Counted from the stretch's first letter, positions 16,860-26,459 are shown. The stretch: 64,000 bases of DNA from Pedobacter nyackensis (GCF_900176505.1 NZ_FWYB01000007.1:1-64000), one strand, 5' to 3'. Notes: a model not told the origin generated them from the sequence alone. Made by a program: numbers and translations.

Positions 16860-18563
16860 ATGAAAGTCACTTATACTAAAGCCCTTGCCAGAAAAATACT
16901 GCTATCATTCCTGGCATTTGTTATTCTTTTGGCTATAGCAGCCTTTTTTGTCCGCAGTTCCATCACTAAAAAACTGGAAGACATATCCAAATTAGCCAGC
17001 AATGTAGAGCATCGTCTTAAGCCGGAACAAGCGCTTTTGTTACTTCATCAGGCGGAAGACGACTTTCAGGAATCCTTGTTGGACGTTAACGGGCCTAAAA
17101 GCATTGAGTATAAAATAAAACTTACTCAGGCCTTCAACAAAATAGATACCCTGTTAAAAACGAATACCGATACCACGCAGCTAACCACAGCGCAAGGCAA
17201 CCAGGTAAGGGTATGGTATAAAAAGAAACTTGAATTATCTGATAGGTTGTTTCAGCTTAAACATAATTTCGACTCGCTTTTAACTGTCTACGCCGAGTTT
17301 AACAGCCAGGCTGATCAAAACCAGCAAATTGAAACCACTTCAAGCATTAATTCCCGCAAAAGGAAAGTTAACAGCAAAACAGATACCGTAAGGAACGATA
17401 TATCCCAGGAGAAAAAGGGCCTCTTTGGCAGGTTAAAAGATGCCATTGCTAATAAAAACGGTACGACTAAGGGTATTGTAGAGATTAGACACAACAACAG
17501 TACAAACATTGCGGATATAACCACACAAAAGATTATTGCCCGCGATAGAACCAATAACGCAAAAAAGCTACAGCAACTGCAGCAGCATAACGTGAAAATG
17601 CTGGGTATGCAAAGGGAACTCATCTCGCTTAACACACACATCAGCAATGAGCTGGAACGTATTGTAAACGATTTAAAAGACCTCAATTATAAAATGGCTG
17701 AGGAGCTGAAAGGAATGGCCTTTAAAAACTATCAGGAAACTACTTCCCTGCTCAACAAGTTTTATCTGGCTGCATTGTTCCTGGTACTTCTTTTTGCAGT
17801 ATTATTGATCATTTTCATTCTTCAGCTCAATAAATCAGAACAGCAACTGCTAAAAGAGAATGAAAGATCGGTGAATATTGCCCAGCAAAAGATGGAACTC
17901 CTCACCCACATGACCCATGAGATTAGAAATCCATTAACGGCCATCAAAGGCTTCCTTTATGTTTTTGCTAAAACCGACCTCAACCCGCGTCAAACAGAAA
18001 TGCTTCAATCTATAAAAGGTTCGTCGGATATGTTGTTGCGTACTTTAAACGACACGCTGGACGCTGCTAAAATGGAAACGAGCGAACTTAAAATAGAAAA
18101 CGACCCATTCAATCCATATACAACGGTAAACGAGGTAATCGAAAGCATGAGTTATAGCGCAACCAAAAAGAAACTGGCACTTAACTATAATTTTAACGGA
18201 GATCAGGCCGCAATTGTACTTGGAGATGGATTCCGCTTAAAACAGATAATGGTTAACCTTTTGAGCAATGCGATAAAGTATACTAACGAAGGTCAGGTAA
18301 CCATCAATGCAGAGTTATCAAGTCAGGACGCCCGTTTGCAGATCGATGTTATAGATACAGGCATGGGTATTGGTGCAGACCAGCAAGCCAGTCTTTTCTC
18401 CCAGTATTACCAAACCAGCTCTTCAAAAGGTCAGGTGGGTACCGGACTAGGCTTATACATCTGTAAGCAACTGGTAGAAATGCAAAAAGGAAAAATCAGT
18501 GTAAAAAGTGAAAAGGGTATTGGAACAACCTTTAGTTTCTTTATCCCTTATCAGAAAAATTAA
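16860..18563 (+). CDS. Membrane sensor histidine kinase
   Basis: The 567-aa kinase has a membrane helix at about 11-29, a roughly 260-residue periplasmic domain with long coiled-coil stretches, and a second helix at about 300-322. The HisKA domain follows with the phosphorylated His353 in HMTHEIRNPLTAIKGF. The HATPase domain has its N box NLLSNAIKYT, G1 box DTGMGIG and G2 box GTGLGLYICK. No response regulator or receiver domain is adjacent, so it is an orphan kinase or signals to a regulator elsewhere. The signal sensed is unknown. The following gene, 67 bp downstream, encodes a GyrI-like ligand-binding protein. Confidence 0.92.
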   Translation: MKVTYTKALARKILLSFLAFVILLAIAAFFVRSSITKKLEDISKLASNVEHRLKPEQALLLLHQAEDDFQESLLDVNGPKSIEYKIKLTQAFNKIDTLLKTNTDTTQLTTAQGNQVRVWYKKKLELSDRLFQLKHNFDSLLTVYAEFNSQADQNQQIETTSSINSRKRKVNSKTDTVRNDISQEKKGLFGRLKDAIANKNGTTKGIVEIRHNNSTNIADITTQKIIARDRTNNAKKLQQLQQHNVKMLGMQRELISLNTHISNELERIVNDLKDLNYKMAEELKGMAFKNYQETTSLLNKFYLAALFLVLLFAVLLIIFILQLNKSEQQLLKENERSVNIAQQKMELLTHMTHEIRNPLTAIKGFLYVFAKTDLNPRQTEMLQSIKGSSDMLLRTLNDTLDAAKMETSELKIENDPFNPYTTVNEVIESMSYSATKKKLALNYNFNGDQAAIVLGDGFRLKQIMVNLLSNAIKYTNEGQVTINAELSSQDARLQIDVIDTGMGIGADQQASLFSQYYQTSSSKGQVGTGLGLYICKQLVEMQKGKISVKSEKGIGTTFSFFIPYQKN

Positions 18564-18630
18564 ACACAAAAAAATAGACTGCCATAGGGTTGTCAGTAAC
18601 TATCCTTTCTTTGGTTAAAACCTACAATCA

Positions 18631-19254
18631 ATGGAAAAATTAGATCTTACAAAACAACACAAGGCGTATTACTCTGCAAAAAAACAGCCTCAACTTATCG
18701 AAATTGAAGCTGCTCAGTTCCTGTCGGTCACCGGCAAAGGCGATCCTTCCGAAAAACCATATATGGATAAGATTCAGGCGCTTTATGCTACTGCGTATAC
18801 CATAAAGTTTTTAAATAAAGCGGCTGATAAAGATTTTGTAGTGGCCAAATTAGAGGGGCTATGGGAATTTGACGAAGAAAAATATCCCAATCTTTCTCTC
18901 ACTGAAGCCCCTGCGAAAGTACCGCGGAGTGAATGGAAGTACCGCATGCTGATCAGGGTGCCCGAATATGTTACCCAAGAACAGGTAAATGCTTCAATCC
19001 GTCAGGTGATCGAAAAAAAGCAAATACATTTGGCAGCGGATGTTGAGTTGTACAACATGAATGAAGGAAAAGTAGTGCAGATGCTGCACACAGGTCCATT
19101 TGCCAATGAGCCTGAAACCCTTGGCCAGATGCATGAATTTATAAAGGCAAATGGTTTACAACGAAATGGCTTGCATCATGAAATTTACTTGTCAGACTTA
19201 AGGAGAACGCCGGCAGAAAAGCTAAAAACGATACTAAGGGAACCGGTAAAATAG
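18631..19254 (+). CDS. GyrI-like small-molecule-binding domain protein
   Basis: The 207-aa soluble protein matches GyrI-like proteins of about 200 aa without a DNA-binding part. Visible blocks are IEIEAAQFLSVTGKGDPS near the start, GLWEFDEEKYP in the middle and VVQMLHTGPFANEPETL with the conserved Glu region towards the end (GLHHEIYLSDLRRTP). Such domains bind hydrophobic or cationic compounds, and some hydrolyse them. No transcription-factor domain is fused, so a stand-alone binding or detoxifying role is more likely than regulation. Confidence 0.82.
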   Translation: MEKLDLTKQHKAYYSAKKQPQLIEIEAAQFLSVTGKGDPSEKPYMDKIQALYATAYTIKFLNKAADKDFVVAKLEGLWEFDEEKYPNLSLTEAPAKVPRSEWKYRMLIRVPEYVTQEQVNASIRQVIEKKQIHLAADVELYNMNEGKVVQMLHTGPFANEPETLGQMHEFIKANGLQRNGLHHEIYLSDLRRTPAEKLKTILREPVK

Positions 19255-19266
19255 TAAAAATAAAAA

Positions 19267-19296
19267 AGCCTTCTTTCTGCTTATAGAAAGAAGGCT
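19267..19296. terminator. Terminator between convergent genes
   Basis: A perfect 12-bp stem (AGCCTTCTTTCT/AGAAAGAAGGCT) with a 6-nt loop lies between the GyrI-like gene (+) and the DUF4199 gene (-). The T run is on the minus-strand side, so it mainly ends the minus-strand operon. Confidence 0.85.
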
Positions 19297-19331
19297 AAAA
19301 TATTAAATGAATCTTATTCAGATTACTCCGC

Positions 19332-19877
19332 TTAGCGAACCGGTGTTTCGTTCTTAATAACCAGAGCTCCGATTACGCTGGTAACCAAACCAAACAACGT
19401 ATAAGTAATGGCAGCGCCAAAACCAATAAAAAATACCATGTATGATTTCATCATCTCTACGCCTTTAAGCTTGGTTTCATCGCCATTGGCAGCTTCACGG
19501 GCATTATCAATCAAACGCTCAAATGCAGCCGGATCCAGAACTTTATAATACAACATCAATACGACTGCAATAAACAATCCGGCATATGCTGCTACTTTAA
19601 AACCAGCAGAGAAAGCTGTTTTAAACGAGATAAAACCACCCAGATCTTTCTTGTAATTGGTTTGCACAAATACAATGGCCAAAATAAAAGGAAGGTAAGA
19701 AGCAATAGAGCTTATTGCCCTTTCGGCAACTGAACTATTCGGGTCATTTTGGTCGATACCAGCTACTTTAAAAATATAGATCAGCGCCAAAAAGTAAATT
19801 GAATAAATCAGCGCACTTTTAAAAGCCAGCGCATTCGGTGTATTTACCTTTACAACGGTTTCTTCTTGCATATCCAA
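19332..19877 (-). CDS. DUF4199 membrane protein
   Basis: The 181-aa protein fits DUF4199, a Bacteroidota family of unknown function. It has four hydrophobic segments, at about 18-40, 55-75, 85-112 and 145-172. Between the third and fourth there is a charged extracytoplasmic loop (DNAREAANGDETKLKG). It is the last gene of a run that includes the acidic protein gene 4 bp upstream and the dihydroorotase-like gene. Start codons at 19877 and two residues later are equally possible. Confidence 0.8.
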   Translation of the reverse strand: MDMQEETVVKVNTPNALAFKSALIYSIYFLALIYIFKVAGIDQNDPNSSVAERAISSIASYLPFILAIVFVQTNYKKDLGGFISFKTAFSAGFKVAAYAGLFIAVVLMLYYKVLDPAAFERLIDNAREAANGDETKLKGVEMMKSYMVFFIGFGAAITYTLFGLVTSVIGALVIKNETPVR

Positions 19878-19881
19878 AGTA

Positions 19882-20550
19882 TTAGTTGTTAAATGCAGCG
19901 ATCAGTGAATAAACAGCAATATCAAACTCCTTATTCGCACTGTAAGTTTCCAAATCTTTAATCACCTCTTCATTGGCCTTAGGCTGATTGAAGAAAACCA
20001 TAAATGGTACAAACAGTTCTTCCATTTCTTCACCAAGTTCGATCATACCTGCGTGACTGCAAATATCTTCTACACTGCTCTCAGCCAATTGCTGATTAGT
20101 GATCAGGTCTTCATAAATATGGAATTCATCCTGGAACTCATCCTCTTCAACTAGTAAGAACTCTTTCAGGAAGTCATCCAGCTCAGGCTTGATCTTCTCG
20201 TCGTGACACTCGTTGATGTACAACAACAGGTTTAACAATTCTGTACCCCTATCAATGGTATCCTCTTCAATATCTGCCCATTCTTCTGAATCCAGATAAT
20301 CCTCTTCCAGTTTCTTCACATCATTAGCAAAGAAGTTAATCATTAGCAAGTCAAAGAATACTTCCCTTAACTCATCAAAAGCAGGATGCTCATCAAATGC
20401 CCCATCAAACTCCTCTACCTTCTCTAAGAAACCAAGGTCTTTGCTAAAAACTTCAATCAAACTATCTTTAAGTTGAACAGAGTCTTTTCCAGATGCTACT
20501 GAAAACTTATCTAATGATGCGATTAACGCAGCTTTTACATGATTATCCAT
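19882..20550 (-). CDS. Acidic helical protein of unknown function
   Basis: I do not recognise this 222-aa protein. It is strikingly acidic, with clusters such as LEEDYLDSEEWADIEEDT and LLVEEDEFQDEFHIYEDL, has few basic residues, no signal peptide and no membrane helix. It looks all-helical and cytoplasmic. Its start overlaps the end of the dihydroorotase-like gene by 8 bp, implying tight translational coupling, and it is followed by the DUF4199 gene. A partner role for a neighbouring product is a guess. Confidence 0.7.
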   Translation of the reverse strand: MDNHVKAALIASLDKFSVASGKDSVQLKDSLIEVFSKDLGFLEKVEEFDGAFDEHPAFDELREVFFDLLMINFFANDVKKLEEDYLDSEEWADIEEDTIDRGTELLNLLLYINECHDEKIKPELDDFLKEFLLVEEDEFQDEFHIYEDLITNQQLAESSVEDICSHAGMIELGEEMEELFVPFMVFFNQPKANEEVIKDLETYSANKEFDIAVYSLIAAFNN

Positions 20551-21814
20551 ACGATTGTAATTGTTTGTTATTGTATACCAGTGTTACTTTACCGGTTAAT
20601 TTTTTATTTAGTAATGGCGTATTTGCTGATTTTGAGAAGTTATTATCCGCATTATAGGTCCATTCCGCAGCTGGATTATAAATCGCAAAGTTAGCCTCAG
20701 CTCCTGTTTTAATTACCGGAACTGTGAGATTAAGCAGCCTACGTGGATTTATCGAAAGCTTTTCTGCAATCTGCCCGGCATCCAGTCCTGCTTTGATTAA
20801 CAAAGGCAATACCGTTTGCAATGCAATGATACCATAAGAAGCAATTTCAAACTCCACATCTTTGAATTCAATTTCGTGCGGGCGATGTTGTGAACTGATG
20901 GCGTCGATAGTTCCGTCTTTTAAACCCGAAATCAGCGCCTTCACATCAGTTTTACCACGCAATGGAGGTTTCACCTTGTAATTGCTATCAAAATCGCTCA
21001 GGAGCTCTTCTGTAAACACTAAATGATGTGCTGCAACATCACAGGTAATTTTAACACCGTCCTTCTTAGCTTTTTTAATCAGTGCTACCGAACCGGCAGT
21101 AGAGATATTGCTGATATGTACAGGTGCATCATGATAAGTAGCTAAGAATATATCTCTGCTGATGTGCATTTCCTCTGCCAATGCTGGCAAACCTTTCATG
21201 CCTAGCAGCACGCTATTTTTACTTTCGTTGATCTGCGATTTACCGGCGATTGATTTGTTTTCAGGATAAACCATCAGCAAACCGTTTATTCCTTTTGCAT
21301 ATTGCAAAGCGCGACTCATAAAGCCATCATCCGTGATTGCTTTTGTACCATCCGAAAATGCTACTGCACCTGCTTGCTGCATATCGTACAATTCGGCAAG
21401 CTCTTTACCCTCCAGATCCTGACTTACAGCACCCACAGGTAGCACATCTACCAAATTACCTTTTGCTTTATTAATGATGTAAGCTACTTCCCCTTTAGAA
21501 TGAACGACAGGTTTAGTATGTGGCAAAACTGCCAATCCTGTAAAACCACCTGCCGCAGCCGCAGCAGTAGCAGTGTAGATGTCTTCTTTAGTTTCGAATC
21601 CCGGATCTCCGATTGAGCAGTTCAAATCAAAGAAACCTGGTGAAAGCACCAAACCTGAACCATCAATAACGGTATCCCCATTTACTGCAGTCAAGACACC
21701 CAATTGAGTATCGATATCCGTTATTTTACCCTGCTCTATACGTAGATCACATTTTTGCTGGTTAAACTGACTGTTAGGATCGGCAATGGTTACGCCTGCG
21801 ATGAGAAGATTCAT
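20543..21814 (-). CDS. Dihydroorotase homologue lacking metal ligands
   Basis: The 423-aa protein has the amidohydrolase barrel of dihydroorotase (LSPGFFDLNCSIGDPGFETKED, AAAAAGGFTGLAVLPHTKP). The HxH zinc motif is replaced by Asn65 and Ser67, and the ATDHAPH segment reads SSQHRPHE, losing the catalytic aspartate. It is therefore probably not a working dihydroorotase. Non-catalytic homologues elsewhere support aspartate transcarbamoylase assembly, a possible role here. A better-conserved dihydroorotase is encoded at 58439. Its start overlaps the BatA-type gene by 4 bp and its end overlaps the acidic gene. Confidence 0.88.
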   Translation of the reverse strand: MNLLIAGVTIADPNSQFNQQKCDLRIEQGKITDIDTQLGVLTAVNGDTVIDGSGLVLSPGFFDLNCSIGDPGFETKEDIYTATAAAAAGGFTGLAVLPHTKPVVHSKGEVAYIINKAKGNLVDVLPVGAVSQDLEGKELAELYDMQQAGAVAFSDGTKAITDDGFMSRALQYAKGINGLLMVYPENKSIAGKSQINESKNSVLLGMKGLPALAEEMHISRDIFLATYHDAPVHISNISTAGSVALIKKAKKDGVKITCDVAAHHLVFTEELLSDFDSNYKVKPPLRGKTDVKALISGLKDGTIDAISSQHRPHEIEFKDVEFEIASYGIIALQTVLPLLIKAGLDAGQIAEKLSINPRRLLNLTVPVIKTGAEANFAIYNPAAEWTYNADNNFSKSANTPLLNKKLTGKVTLVYNNKQLQSYG

Positions 21815-23859
21815 GTTGTTTGTATATTTTTTGAATTATTAAAAAATCTGATCAATAGGATTTCAATAGCTAAGAAAACAACAGCCAAAATTAGGCAAAG
21901 TTTCCATAACTCGTTACTGTTATTTTTCAACGCTATGCCCATAGACAAGGCGTCCTTCTTAGCATCGTAAAAACCTATATTATCTTTGTTAAGCAAAGCT
22001 TTAATTTCATTTTCGGTGGCATAATGCATGTCCGACTCCGAGCGGTCGTCGTTAAAAGCAACAACAGATAAAACAGAATCCGCTTTCTTTAATTGATAAA
22101 AGCCTGATTTCTTTACCTGATCCGCTACATACAAAAGCGTTTTACCCGGTGTTTGTCTGACTTCAGGAATTACCTCAAACCCGTTGGATACTAATTTTAA
22201 AGATTGATTACCGGAAAGGTTGATTTTTGCACTTTCCAATACATTGTTTCTTCCAGTGATGTAATAAAATGGTTGTTCCTTATTACTGCCAAAAGCTACT
22301 TTAAACATTAAAGGCACAAATACCGGATGACGGGCGATGTTACCATCCTTAGCATCCAAAGAGCTTGCCGACAAATACACTTTGCCTGCGCCGATGTTAT
22401 ACCCCGCAAAAAGGAATCTGTTGAGGGGAAGTTTTAGAATGTTCTCCTTATTGCTTTTGTTTTGCTCTGCGTAACTAAAGTACCTGCTCACAACCGGCAA
22501 ATCTATATTTTCTGGAACCTGCTCAAACACATCTTTAAAAACTGAGTTTTTCAAATCGATAGTGCTTGCGATGGAAGGCCCGGTTATCAGCTCCTGCACA
22601 GCAGGCAATGACAACCCGTTTAAGAAGGAAGAATAAAGATTCGTGTTTGCATCCAGATTAGGGAATACAACTACGGTCCCGCCGTTTTGTACATAAAGCT
22701 TTAATTGCTGAGCCAATCCCGATGATGGTTCTTTCAAACCATCCAATACGATCAGGCTATATTCAGGAAATGCCGAATACCTGATGTTCGATTCAGGCAT
22801 TTCTGTAAGTTTAAAATAAGCATCTGCCGAAAAAAGTGAACGAATGTATCTTTCAGAAGGATTACCACTAATGCTCAATACCTTCAGATCCGGTTGCACT
22901 TTAAAAGTGAAATTCAGATTATCATCAAAAGTTAATGGGAAATCTTTGATCGCTAATGTTCCTTGCTTCCATCCGCCATTAAGACCGCTAAAGGACAGGG
23001 TGTCTTTTAAAATCTTCCCTGCCGGGATGCTCACATTACTAATTGCCTTTTGTTGTTTATTGATTGTCAGCTTTACCGGAATATCGCTAGCATCCTCATC
23101 ACCGTAATTGTGCAGCTGTACCACAAACTGCTCCGCCTGATTGGGCAGATGAACAGGAGATAGACTCCAGATGCTATCTATCGAAATATTAGGTAAGCTG
23201 TTTGCGTTTAATTTTAGAAATGAATAGTTGAGGGCATTATTGGTTTTAACCGGTTGTGTACCCACAAAGCCTTTCTGAAAATCGGACAATAAATAGGCGA
23301 CTTCATTAACATTGGTGGAAATGTCTGTCTCCAGTCTGTTCACTACCTGCTGCAAAGACCTTCCACTTGCCGAAATTTTAACATCATCCAGCAATCGCAC
23401 AAATTCTTCCCTGTTAACCGCCCGCTGGTGCTTGCCTTCAAAATCATTCGTAACCAGTTTAAACTGATCAGTCATGGCATAAGCCCTGGCAATTTCCTTC
23501 GCCTTTCGCTTCGCCTCTTCCAGTAGGTTCCCCTCCTTATTCAGGCTTTCCATACTGTACGAATTATCGATATAGATACTGATCAGATTACGGTTTGAAG
23601 ATTGATTATCGCTTCCCCAAGCGGGGATGAATGGCCTGGCAAAAGCCAATACCAAAAAGGTGACAGCCAATATCCGGCTAAACAGAACCAGTAAATGTTT
23701 TAATTTTTCTCTTGATGAGTTTTGCTCTTTAACGGCAGTCAGAAACTGCACATTACTGAAGTAAACCTTCTTAAATTTCCTGAAATTGAATAAGTGAATT
23801 GCAATAGGTATGGCTATTGCCAGCAGTGCAAAAAGAAAACCTGGGTATAGGAAATTCAT
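21811..23859 (-). CDS. BatA-type membrane protein with VWA-like domain
   Basis: The 682-aa protein begins with the BatA N-terminal module (FLYPGFLFALLAIAIPIAIHLFNFRKFKKVYFSN) and a second membrane helix at about 60-75. It continues with a von Willebrand A-like domain whose metal site reads IYIDNSYSMESL. The middle is a long extracytoplasmic beta-rich part, with a glutamine-amidotransferase-like fold suggested by the YSLIVLDGLKEPS region. A final helix lies at about 655-672. Such proteins are common in Bacteroidota with unclear roles in envelope stress and aerotolerance. It overlaps the dihydroorotase-like gene by 4 bp. Confidence 0.85.
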   Translation of the reverse strand: MNFLYPGFLFALLAIAIPIAIHLFNFRKFKKVYFSNVQFLTAVKEQNSSREKLKHLLVLFSRILAVTFLVLAFARPFIPAWGSDNQSSNRNLISIYIDNSYSMESLNKEGNLLEEAKRKAKEIARAYAMTDQFKLVTNDFEGKHQRAVNREEFVRLLDDVKISASGRSLQQVVNRLETDISTNVNEVAYLLSDFQKGFVGTQPVKTNNALNYSFLKLNANSLPNISIDSIWSLSPVHLPNQAEQFVVQLHNYGDEDASDIPVKLTINKQQKAISNVSIPAGKILKDTLSFSGLNGGWKQGTLAIKDFPLTFDDNLNFTFKVQPDLKVLSISGNPSERYIRSLFSADAYFKLTEMPESNIRYSAFPEYSLIVLDGLKEPSSGLAQQLKLYVQNGGTVVVFPNLDANTNLYSSFLNGLSLPAVQELITGPSIASTIDLKNSVFKDVFEQVPENIDLPVVSRYFSYAEQNKSNKENILKLPLNRFLFAGYNIGAGKVYLSASSLDAKDGNIARHPVFVPLMFKVAFGSNKEQPFYYITGRNNVLESAKINLSGNQSLKLVSNGFEVIPEVRQTPGKTLLYVADQVKKSGFYQLKKADSVLSVVAFNDDRSESDMHYATENEIKALLNKDNIGFYDAKKDALSMGIALKNNSNELWKLCLILAVVFLAIEILLIRFFNNSKNIQTT

Positions 23860-23880
23860 TAAAAACCAAAGTTAGCACTT

Positions 23881-25458
23881 TTACATGAATTTCTTCATAG
23901 CTGCGTATAAAGTTTCATCCAAACCATAAACATCTGGTCTGAACTGTATCACCCCATTTTGCGACCATGCCGTGATGTAATTGATAATCAATGGCACTGG
24001 CTTCTTAGCCCCAAACCACTTAGGTTTTAACTTAAATACATTTAACGTATCCGTTTTTTTGGCCATTTTCTGCTTAAAGACTTCCATCTTCGTCGTGTCA
24101 ATTGGCGCAAGGTTCACTTCCATCCTCAACTGATCGTATTGGTATTTATCTTTAACCATCATCTCGGCAAATTCAAGCGGGCGCTCTACCCTAACGCAAC
24201 CATGACTAATAGCCCTGTTGCTAAGGGCAAATCCACTTTTATTATTGGTATCGTGCAGGTAAATACTAGAGCCATTGTCAAATATAAACTTGAACTTACC
24301 CAAGGCATTTCCTTCTCCTGAACTTTGCTTAAACTGATAAGGCAGCTTCTCCCTTGGATAGCGGCTCCATTGGATGGTATCCGGATCACCAACGAGCTTA
24401 CCTTTATAATAAACCTTAATGTTGTTATTTGAAAGATAGTATGGATCTCTTACCGCCTGCCAGTAAATCTCATTTCTGGCGATGCTTACCGGAATATTCC
24501 ATATTGGATTTACCTGTATAGAATTTAGCTTGCTGTAAAGTATTGGCGTTTCGTGGTTTTTAGGTTTATCATCCAGATTGCCTGATTTCGCATAGAGCTT
24601 TAATTTCTCCGCGTAATCTTTTTCTCTCGCCCCGCCCACACAAACCTTCATATGGCTCAAAGTGTCCTGCTTACTGAACCAGGTTAGGGAGAAATCAGGA
24701 ATATTCACCTCAACATACTCATCGCCAAGCTCAGGTAGTTTCCACCTTAACCGCTCCATGTTCACTTTAATAGTTTTTAAAGCCTGCTCATCTCTATTCC
24801 CTTTTTTCTCCTGCCTCAGCATAGCTTTTTGCAAGGCAAGGTAATTTTCTGATTCGGGTTGAATAGCGACAAGGAGCTTTTCGAGATCTTTGGTTGCCAG
24901 CACGGCCGACATACTAGCACTATCCGGTCTTTTTACCGGCACATAGTATCTGGATAACAACTTACGAGGATTCAGACTACCGTAGTAAACAAAATTATTA
25001 TACTTAATGAGGCTTTCCGCAGCATTCAGCTCCAGATCGGCAACAGCCTCGTAAACCTCATCAATGGTTTTAAATTTATTGGCCGACAACTGTTCAAGCA
25101 GTGCTTGAAGTTTTTTGTACTTAAACACTTCAGCATTAAAACCATGAAGCTCGCTCCTGCCTATGTAATTTTTAAGCGTATCTAATGCTCCACTGGTGAA
25201 GAATTTAGTAATCAGCCTCGGCTCATCATTAACACTTTGGTAATACGCTTTAATCGTATTTGGATTAGAAAAGTTACCGGCTAAAGAATCAACATACTTG
25301 TTAAAAATGATGTTGTACTCGGCTGTGTCGAATTTTTTATAAAGCTTATTATCGAAATGCTTGGCCAGGACCAAACCGATTTCAGGAGTCTCCTTAAACC
25401 AGTTACAGGCATTCAACAATAAACAAAGGGGGATCAGTAGAAGTAGGGTTCTTTTCAA
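23881..25458 (-). CDS. L,D-transpeptidase, YcbB/LdtD-like lipoprotein
   Basis: The 525-aa enzyme makes 3-3 crosslinks in peptidoglycan or attaches proteins to it. Residues 1-18 are a lipoprotein signal with lipobox LLNAC, so it is anchored in the periplasm. An N-terminal scaffold of about 270 residues precedes the YkuD domain, which shows NPIWNIPVSIA, YLHDTNNKSGFALSNRAISHG and the catalytic Cys421 in SHGCVRVE. The only start consistent with the signal peptide is TTG at 25458. A TATTTTTG box lies at 25475-25482, about 16 nt upstream. Confidence 0.92.
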   Translation of the reverse strand: MKRTLLLLIPLCLLLNACNWFKETPEIGLVLAKHFDNKLYKKFDTAEYNIIFNKYVDSLAGNFSNPNTIKAYYQSVNDEPRLITKFFTSGALDTLKNYIGRSELHGFNAEVFKYKKLQALLEQLSANKFKTIDEVYEAVADLELNAAESLIKYNNFVYYGSLNPRKLLSRYYVPVKRPDSASMSAVLATKDLEKLLVAIQPESENYLALQKAMLRQEKKGNRDEQALKTIKVNMERLRWKLPELGDEYVEVNIPDFSLTWFSKQDTLSHMKVCVGGAREKDYAEKLKLYAKSGNLDDKPKNHETPILYSKLNSIQVNPIWNIPVSIARNEIYWQAVRDPYYLSNNNIKVYYKGKLVGDPDTIQWSRYPREKLPYQFKQSSGEGNALGKFKFIFDNGSSIYLHDTNNKSGFALSNRAISHGCVRVERPLEFAEMMVKDKYQYDQLRMEVNLAPIDTTKMEVFKQKMAKKTDTLNVFKLKPKWFGAKKPVPLIINYITAWSQNGVIQFRPDVYGLDETLYAAMKKFM

Positions 25459-25474
25459 AATGGCAATATTGATG

Positions 25475-25482
25475 CAAAAATA
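25475..25482 (-). promoter_or_regulatory. Likely -7 box of the L,D-transpeptidase gene
   Basis: TATTTTTG on the minus strand matches TAnnTTTG and ends 16 nt before the TTG start codon. A TTG occurs 17 nt further upstream, a little close for a -33 element. Confidence 0.45.
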
Positions 25483-25520
25483 ATGTTTATTTACAATTAC
25501 AATGCCATGAATATGTCAAC

Positions 25521-26459
25521 CTATTTTACGCCGTGCTTTTTCATCTCCTTTTTAGTCAGTTCCTTTTTAAAAACTTCTGCAGGCACCGAAGCGGTATATT
25601 CTTTTCTAGATTCAAGAATAGCATCCGCATTTTCTGCGGTGATAAAGTGCGGCGTTATAAAACCATATAAACTTTTAGAGTTCTGAAGCGTTCTGGAACG
25701 GTCGATTTCTTTTGATTTCAGGTAGGTCAGCATTAATGAGATATTATGTCCACTGTTTGAATTATTCTTGCTGTTTACCCCAAGGGCAGTACCAGGAAAA
25801 ACAGTCTGACCAACCTCAACAACAAAACTACCTTTTTTAAATCCCCTATAAGTAGCAAGTGTACCATCAGCATGCTCAATAATCATATCATTGCTCTTAC
25901 TGGTATAAGCCACGCCATCGGGAACATTATTTTCATGCAGGTCTTTGATATCTACCACAATCCCTTTTCTTACTGCAGTAACGGTATCTTCAACCTTTGT
26001 GTAGAAACGATAAGCCTTCCAATCGTCAGGTGTAGTGTTTCCAAAATACTTCGCACCTACAAATCCAGACTCAGACACCATAGCCTTAGCGCCTGCTTTA
26101 TAAGGCAGGGTATAAATGAAATTTGCATCGTATTTAGGTTCGAACTTGCCTCGGATGTAGGTAGAAGCGTAAGAATAGCCAATCCCCTGCCCTGCATTTT
26201 GAGGTTTCATGGTAAGCAAGTTCCCTGAGTAGCCCCTAATCGTAATGTCCTGCTCGCTTGAAGCATCGGTATTGGTTAGCTCCCTGAATTTAAGGAGTAC
26301 CGTATAAGTACCCGGGTCTTGCTTCTCGTAGGATAACTCTACACTTTTATCCGCATTTGTTTTAGAAGAGAAGTTAATAGGACTTTCCTGGGCACCTGCA
26401 GTTAATACACCAAGAGACAGAGAAAAGAACAGAGCTGTTAATTTTATTTTATTGATCAT
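25521..26459 (-). CDS. Exported M23-like protein with degenerate active site
   Basis: The 312-aa protein has a signal peptide (ending GVLTAGAQE) and a beta-rich N-terminal half. Residues about 160-260 follow the LytM/M23 peptidase pattern (TVTAVRKGIVVDI, NDMIIEHADGTLATYRGF, VGQTVFPGTALGVNS). The usual zinc ligands are absent: no HxxxD pair precedes the domain, and the HLH motif is replaced by HNIS. It is probably a non-catalytic envelope protein. I start it at the ATG at 26459; one four codons upstream (26471) is also possible. It diverges from the his operon. Confidence 0.78.
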   Translation of the reverse strand: MINKIKLTALFFSLSLGVLTAGAQESPINFSSKTNADKSVELSYEKQDPGTYTVLLKFRELTNTDASSEQDITIRGYSGNLLTMKPQNAGQGIGYSYASTYIRGKFEPKYDANFIYTLPYKAGAKAMVSESGFVGAKYFGNTTPDDWKAYRFYTKVEDTVTAVRKGIVVDIKDLHENNVPDGVAYTSKSNDMIIEHADGTLATYRGFKKGSFVVEVGQTVFPGTALGVNSKNNSNSGHNISLMLTYLKSKEIDRSRTLQNSKSLYGFITPHFITAENADAILESRKEYTASVPAEVFKKELTKKEMKKHGVK

